In this document: positions 6,989-9,489 of the stretch, piece after piece
Position numbering within the stretch: position 1 is the stretch's first letter
How the letters are laid out: every line of letters starts with the position of its first letter
NCBI GenBank assembly: GCA_015485455.1
Contig: WFTN01000467.1
Coordinates: 1 to 9,489 of the forward strand
DNA: 9,489 nucleotides
Direction of reading: 5' to 3'
From: Planctomycetota bacterium
Lineage (GTDB): Bacteria > Planctomycetota > GCA-002687715 > DRQF01
Program-made: the position numbers and the translations under genes
Notes under the pieces: model-generated
What the model was told of the DNA's origin: nothing
Databases searched by the model: none
Seen by the model: the letters and a program-made list of their open reading frames with translations, nothing else

Positions 6989-7118
6989 GAGGTGCATGAT
7001 CTTCTACGCTATTCTCCCTATTTCGAGCCGACTTCGGCACAATGACCGTCGGCGACCCTCGACGGCCTCCTCGCCGAACGGTATGATCGCCCCACAAACG
7101 TATCTTTGGAGCTGGAAC

Positions 7119-8471
7119 ATGTCCGATCTGAGCCGTCGCGAATTCATCAAGTCTTCCGTTGGAGCCGGCCTTGTTCTTCCTGGCTTGGCATCAAGCTTAG
7201 GGCGGCCCCAAGAGACGAACATGAAACGAGAGGGCGTTGCCGGCTTGGTTTGTCCTCCCATGGAGAGGGTCCGTGCTGCTTTTATTGGAGTCGGCGCACG
7301 GGGATCAGGTCACGTGGCCCGCATGTTGAGTCTCGAAGGCGTTGACATCAAGGCCATCTGTGACAACCACGAACCAACGGCTTTGCAAAGTCAGAAACGC
7401 TGCGTCGATGCCGGGCGCAAAAAACCGGATATTTATACTGCTGGCGAACACGATTATCGTCGCATGTTCGAAAGAGATGACATTGATATCGTGATCATTT
7501 CCACTCCATGGCGTTGGCACACACCTCAAGCCCTAGAAGCTATGGAGGCTGGCATTCACGCATTTATCGAAGTACCCGCAGCCCTGACGGTCGAAGACTG
7601 TTGGCGTTTGGTTGATGTGGCGGAGAAGACGCGCAAACATTGCATGATGTTAGAGAACGTCTGCTACGGCCGTGATGAACTCATGGTCTTGAACATGTGT
7701 CGCAAGGGTCTTTTTGGCGAACTCACCCATGGGGAGGCGGCCTACATCCACGATTTACGTTTCCAGATGAAGGAAATAGAGCGGGGTACGGGATCCTGGC
7801 GGACGGGGCATCACACCCGGCGCGATGGCAATCTTTATCCAACTCATGGATTGGGCCCAGTCTCTCAATACATGAACATCAATCGTGGGGATCGCTTCGA
7901 TTACTTGACCTCCATGAGTTCGCCATCTTTAGGGCGTGCCGCCTATGCCAAAGCAAACTTCGACAAAGATCATGGGCGCAACAAAGTGACATACACCTGT
8001 GGTGACATGAATACGACCTTGATCAAGACGAATCTGGGACGCAGTGTTCTTGTTCAGCACGACACGACAACTCCCCGTCCTTACAATCGATTGAACTTCA
8101 TCCAAGGCACCAAAGGCGCGTTTGGTGGTTTCCCATCACGGATTGCCGTAGAGGGATATGGAAGTACCCACGGCTGGCAAGACCTCAAAAAGTTCCGTGC
8201 CGAATTTGAGCATCCCCTGTGGAAACGCATGGGAGAAGTGGCGAAGAAGGCTGGGGGCCACGGGGGAATGGACTTTATCATGCTCTGGCGTGTCGTCTAT
8301 TGCCTGCGCCATGGAGAGCCCATGGATCAAGATGTCTACGATGCGGTTTCTTGGTCGGCGATTAGTCCGCTCTCGGAGAAATCTGTTGCCAACCGCAGTG
8401 CTTCCATCAATTTTCCTGATTTTACCCGAGGTGCTTGGAAGAAAACCAAACCCTTGGCCGTTATTTCCTAA
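7119..8471 (+). CDS. Tat-exported GH109-family glycosidase (alpha-N-acetylgalactosaminidase type, Gfo/Idh/MocA fold)
   Basis: A 450-residue protein, close to the roughly 440-450 residues of characterised GH109 enzymes. These use tightly bound NAD to oxidise and re-reduce the sugar during glycoside cleavage. The start at 7119 has GGAG 7 bases upstream and gives a classic Tat signal SRREFIK at 5-11, followed by a hydrophobic stretch. A Rossmann domain follows: IGVGARG at 56-62, then [17 protein letters not shown] and EVP at 151-153. The C-terminal domain carries GH109 hallmarks: [42 protein letters not shown] with Y240 and H243 at the active-site positions, [47 protein letters not shown] and FPDFTRGAW. 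Family membership is very clear. Family members release alpha-GalNAc, but some have other specificities, so the exact sugar is not fixed. It is expected in the periplasm, acting on glycoprotein or polysaccharide fragments. The lipoprotein gene follows 36 bp downstream, probably co-transcribed. Confidence 0.92.
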   Translation: MSDLSRREFIKSSVGAGLVLPGLASSLGRPQETNMKREGVAGLVCPPMERVRAAFIGVGARGSGHVARMLSLEGVDIKAICDNHEPTALQSQKRCVDAGRKKPDIYTAGEHDYRRMFERDDIDIVIISTPWRWHTPQALEAMEAGIHAFIEVPAALTVEDCWRLVDVAEKTRKHCMMLENVCYGRDELMVLNMCRKGLFGELTHGEAAYIHDLRFQMKEIERGTGSWRTGHHTRRDGNLYPTHGLGPVSQYMNINRGDRFDYLTSMSSPSLGRAAYAKANFDKDHGRNKVTYTCGDMNTTLIKTNLGRSVLVQHDTTTPRPYNRLNFIQGTKGAFGGFPSRIAVEGYGSTHGWQDLKKFRAEFEHPLWKRMGEVAKKAGGHGGMDFIMLWRVVYCLRHGEPMDQDVYDAVSWSAISPLSEKSVANRSASINFPDFTRGAWKKTKPLAVIS

Positions 8472-8507
8472 CCTTTAGAACTCTTCTCTGTTGAAAGTTG
8501 ATTCCAA

Positions 8508-9125
8508 ATGAACATCCGAACTATGTCCAGATTTCTTTTGGCTTTGCTCACCTTGTCTTGCTTCGTTCTCTCTTCTTGTTCTGAACCGAAGGTGAGCAAG
8601 ACGGAAGGCCAAACTTCTGCCAAGAACACGGCGACCGAAGAAACCGAAGAAATCAAACCCATCGAGGCGGTTTCCTTGGATGGGATGAAGCGAGTCTTTC
8701 TTTCTCGGGGGGTTCTCCTCGGGTCTCAGCCCGATGAGGCCGCACTCAAGTCGGCAAATAAAGACTATGGCGTAAGAGCGGTGATCAATTTACGGACTCC
8801 CCCAGAAATGAAGTCCTTTGCAGAAGAGGACATCGTGAAGAGCCTTGGTATGTCTTACAATCACATCCCCTTCGGCATGGCGTCATCCTTGACCGACGAG
8901 GTTTTCGAACAAGCGCGAAAAGTTCTACGGGATAATCGCGATGGAAAGGCTTTGATGCATTGCGCCGTCGGTGGCCGCGTTGGCGCTATTTGGTACGCCT
9001 ATTTAACTCTTGATTGTGGCGTTGAAGCAGATGCTGCCATGGCCGAATCGAAAATCGTTGGCTTGGGCAACCCTGGGCACGTTGCCCGGGTCAAAGAATA
9101 CGTGGCGGCGCAATCCAAGAAGTAG
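8508..9125 (+). CDS. Lipoprotein with DUF442/dual-specificity-phosphatase-like domain (CX4R loop)
   Basis: A 205-residue protein. The N-terminus has a positive start, a hydrophobic run and the lipobox LSSC with C24 as the lipidated Cys; the polar S-E at +2/+3 leaves the sorting undecided. A Lys/Glu/Thr-rich linker (about 26-55) leads to a phosphatase-like domain: FLSRGVLLGSQPD, AVINLRTPPEM, LGMSYNHIPFG, and the loop H151-C152-A-V-G-G-R157-V. The spacing is CX4R, as in DUF442 (beta-lactamase-hydrolase-like phosphatase) proteins, not the CX5R of classical tyrosine phosphatases. C152 and R157 would be nucleophile and phosphate-binding Arg. A second in-frame ATG at 8523 would give the same lipoprotein with five fewer residues; neither has a strong ribosome binding site. 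Substrate unknown. It probably shares a transcript with the GH109 gene and converges on the kinase-like gene 6 bp away. Confidence 0.8.
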   Translation: MNIRTMSRFLLALLTLSCFVLSSCSEPKVSKTEGQTSAKNTATEETEEIKPIEAVSLDGMKRVFLSRGVLLGSQPDEAALKSANKDYGVRAVINLRTPPEMKSFAEEDIVKSLGMSYNHIPFGMASSLTDEVFEQARKVLRDNRDGKALMHCAVGGRVGAIWYAYLTLDCGVEADAAMAESKIVGLGNPGHVARVKEYVAAQSKK

Positions 9126-9131
9126 TTGGCT

Positions 9132-9489
9132 TCAAGCGCTCTTCGAATCGGCGCTCGATGCTCTGTAACCCCGAGCGGCAAAAGTATGGTCGACGGCGGC
9201 ACGGGCCTCTTCTAAGACCCGTTCTAATGGCTGAACAGTTTCGATGTCGACGATGGGGGCACCGTTGAATTTTAGCAAGGGTGCTACTTCAATCTTCTTG
9301 CGAAGCGCGTCCTTGCGGTGGTCTGGCTTGCGGGCGAAAGCGGTTTCGACGTCGACGTTGAGGCGGATCACTAAATCGGGGTGATGGCTCGTCATCCACT
9401 CGAATGCCGCCCGTTCTCTTCGTGCTAACCAGCGCACAACGGCATTTCCGCTTGCGTTCACATCCAGTGCTGGACCGTCGAATGATTTC
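9132..9489 (-). CDS. Thymidylate-kinase-like protein, C-terminal part (runs off the window)
   Basis: The last 118 residues of a gene that enters from the right edge; the TGA stop is at 9134-9132. The frame stays open to the edge (reading ...SFDGPALDVNASGN...), so an apparent GTG start at 9461 is internal. Visible pieces are WLARRERAAFEWM, then PDLVIRLNVDVETAFARKPDH, which matches the thymidylate kinase pattern of a P-D-L-x-I-x-L strand followed by an A-x-x-R-K helix, then KFNGAPIVDIETVQPLERV, which resembles the final strand and helix. The P-loop and DR(Y/H) motif would lie outside the window, so activity cannot be judged. Related kinases convert dTMP to dTDP, but this subfamily could be another nucleotide or sugar kinase. 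It is convergent with the lipoprotein gene, with no clear terminator between them. Confidence 0.65.
   Translation of the reverse strand, partial: KSFDGPALDVNASGNAVVRWLARRERAAFEWMTSHHPDLVIRLNVDVETAFARKPDHRKDALRKKIEVAPLLKFNGAPIVDIETVQPLERVLEEARAAVDHTFAARGYRASSADSKSA

Larger units (their letters stand above)
6788..7118. other. Divergent intergenic/leader region with strong hairpins
   Basis: A 331-bp region between the small - strand gene and the GH109 gene. It should hold divergent promoters, but I see no consensus -35/-10 pair I would defend. It contains a compound stem at 6871-6908, a tight hairpin at 6964-6988, a second near-copy of that hairpin's left half at 7030-7044 and a 6-bp stem at 7046-7065. 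Open frames across it lack ribosome binding sites. Confidence 0.6.

Noticed and set aside
6996..7118. 41-residue extension of the GH109 protein
   Set aside because: The extension is Arg/Ser-rich without family resemblance, and the Tat signal begins at 7119 behind a GGAG site.
9132..9461. Complete small gene starting at GTG 9461
   Set aside because: The frame continues open to the window edge and the upstream residues fit the kinase-like protein, so the GTG is internal.
1..9489. CRISPR array, tRNA, rRNA, insertion sequence or phage/defence island
   Set aside because: No regularly spaced repeats, cloverleaf-like structures, transposase or integrase frames, or terminal inverted repeats were seen; all large frames are metabolic or envelope genes.

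Overview
The window (about 9.5 kb, moderately GC-rich) is a densely packed bacterial chromosomal segment with seven complete protein genes and one gene cut by the right edge. I see no rRNA, tRNA, CRISPR array, insertion sequence or phage gene. Most products carry export signals: two Sec signal peptides, two twin-arginine (Tat) signals and one lipoprotein signal. A Tat-exported GH109-type NAD-dependent glycosidase, secreted amidohydrolase/peptidase fusions and a ChaN-type lipoprotein-family protein together suggest a Gram-negative degrader. Planctomycetota, or a neighbouring phylum rich in Gfo/Idh/MocA proteins such as Acidobacteriota, Verrucomicrobiota or Hydrogenedentota, fits best. This is an inference from gene style, not a proof.

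Layout on the + strand. Bases 34-2202 encode a secreted ChaN-like (Tiki/DUF399-type) protein joined to a serine-less alpha/beta-hydrolase-like region. A 221-bp gap follows, holding a perfect 16-bp inverted repeat. Then comes a tight three-gene cluster: a Tat-signal threonine-aldolase-like PLP enzyme (2424-3584), a secreted amidohydrolase + S9-type alpha/beta-hydrolase fusion (3607-5817) and a dCMP deaminase (5821-6336). The gaps are 22 and 3 bp, so they are probably one transcript. A 241-bp convergent region with several hairpins separates it from a small membrane protein on the - strand (6787-6578). A divergent, hairpin-rich 331-bp region then leads to a Tat-signal GH109-family glycosidase (7119-8471), followed 36 bp later by a lipoprotein with a CX4R (DUF442-like) phosphatase loop (8508-9125). 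The right edge holds the 3' part of a - strand thymidylate-kinase-like gene (9489-9132), convergent with the lipoprotein gene and only 6 bp away.

How the genes may work together: envelope or periplasmic catabolism dominates (glycan cleavage, peptide or ester hydrolysis, amino-acid aldol cleavage). dCMP deaminase and the thymidylate-kinase-like protein belong to cytoplasmic pyrimidine nucleotide synthesis (dCMP to dUMP, then after thymidylate synthase dTMP to dTDP). No single obvious novel system emerges. The most unusual points are two multidomain secreted proteins in which one enzymatic domain has lost key residues, a Tat-exported PLP-enzyme relative, and several strong unexplained inverted repeats.
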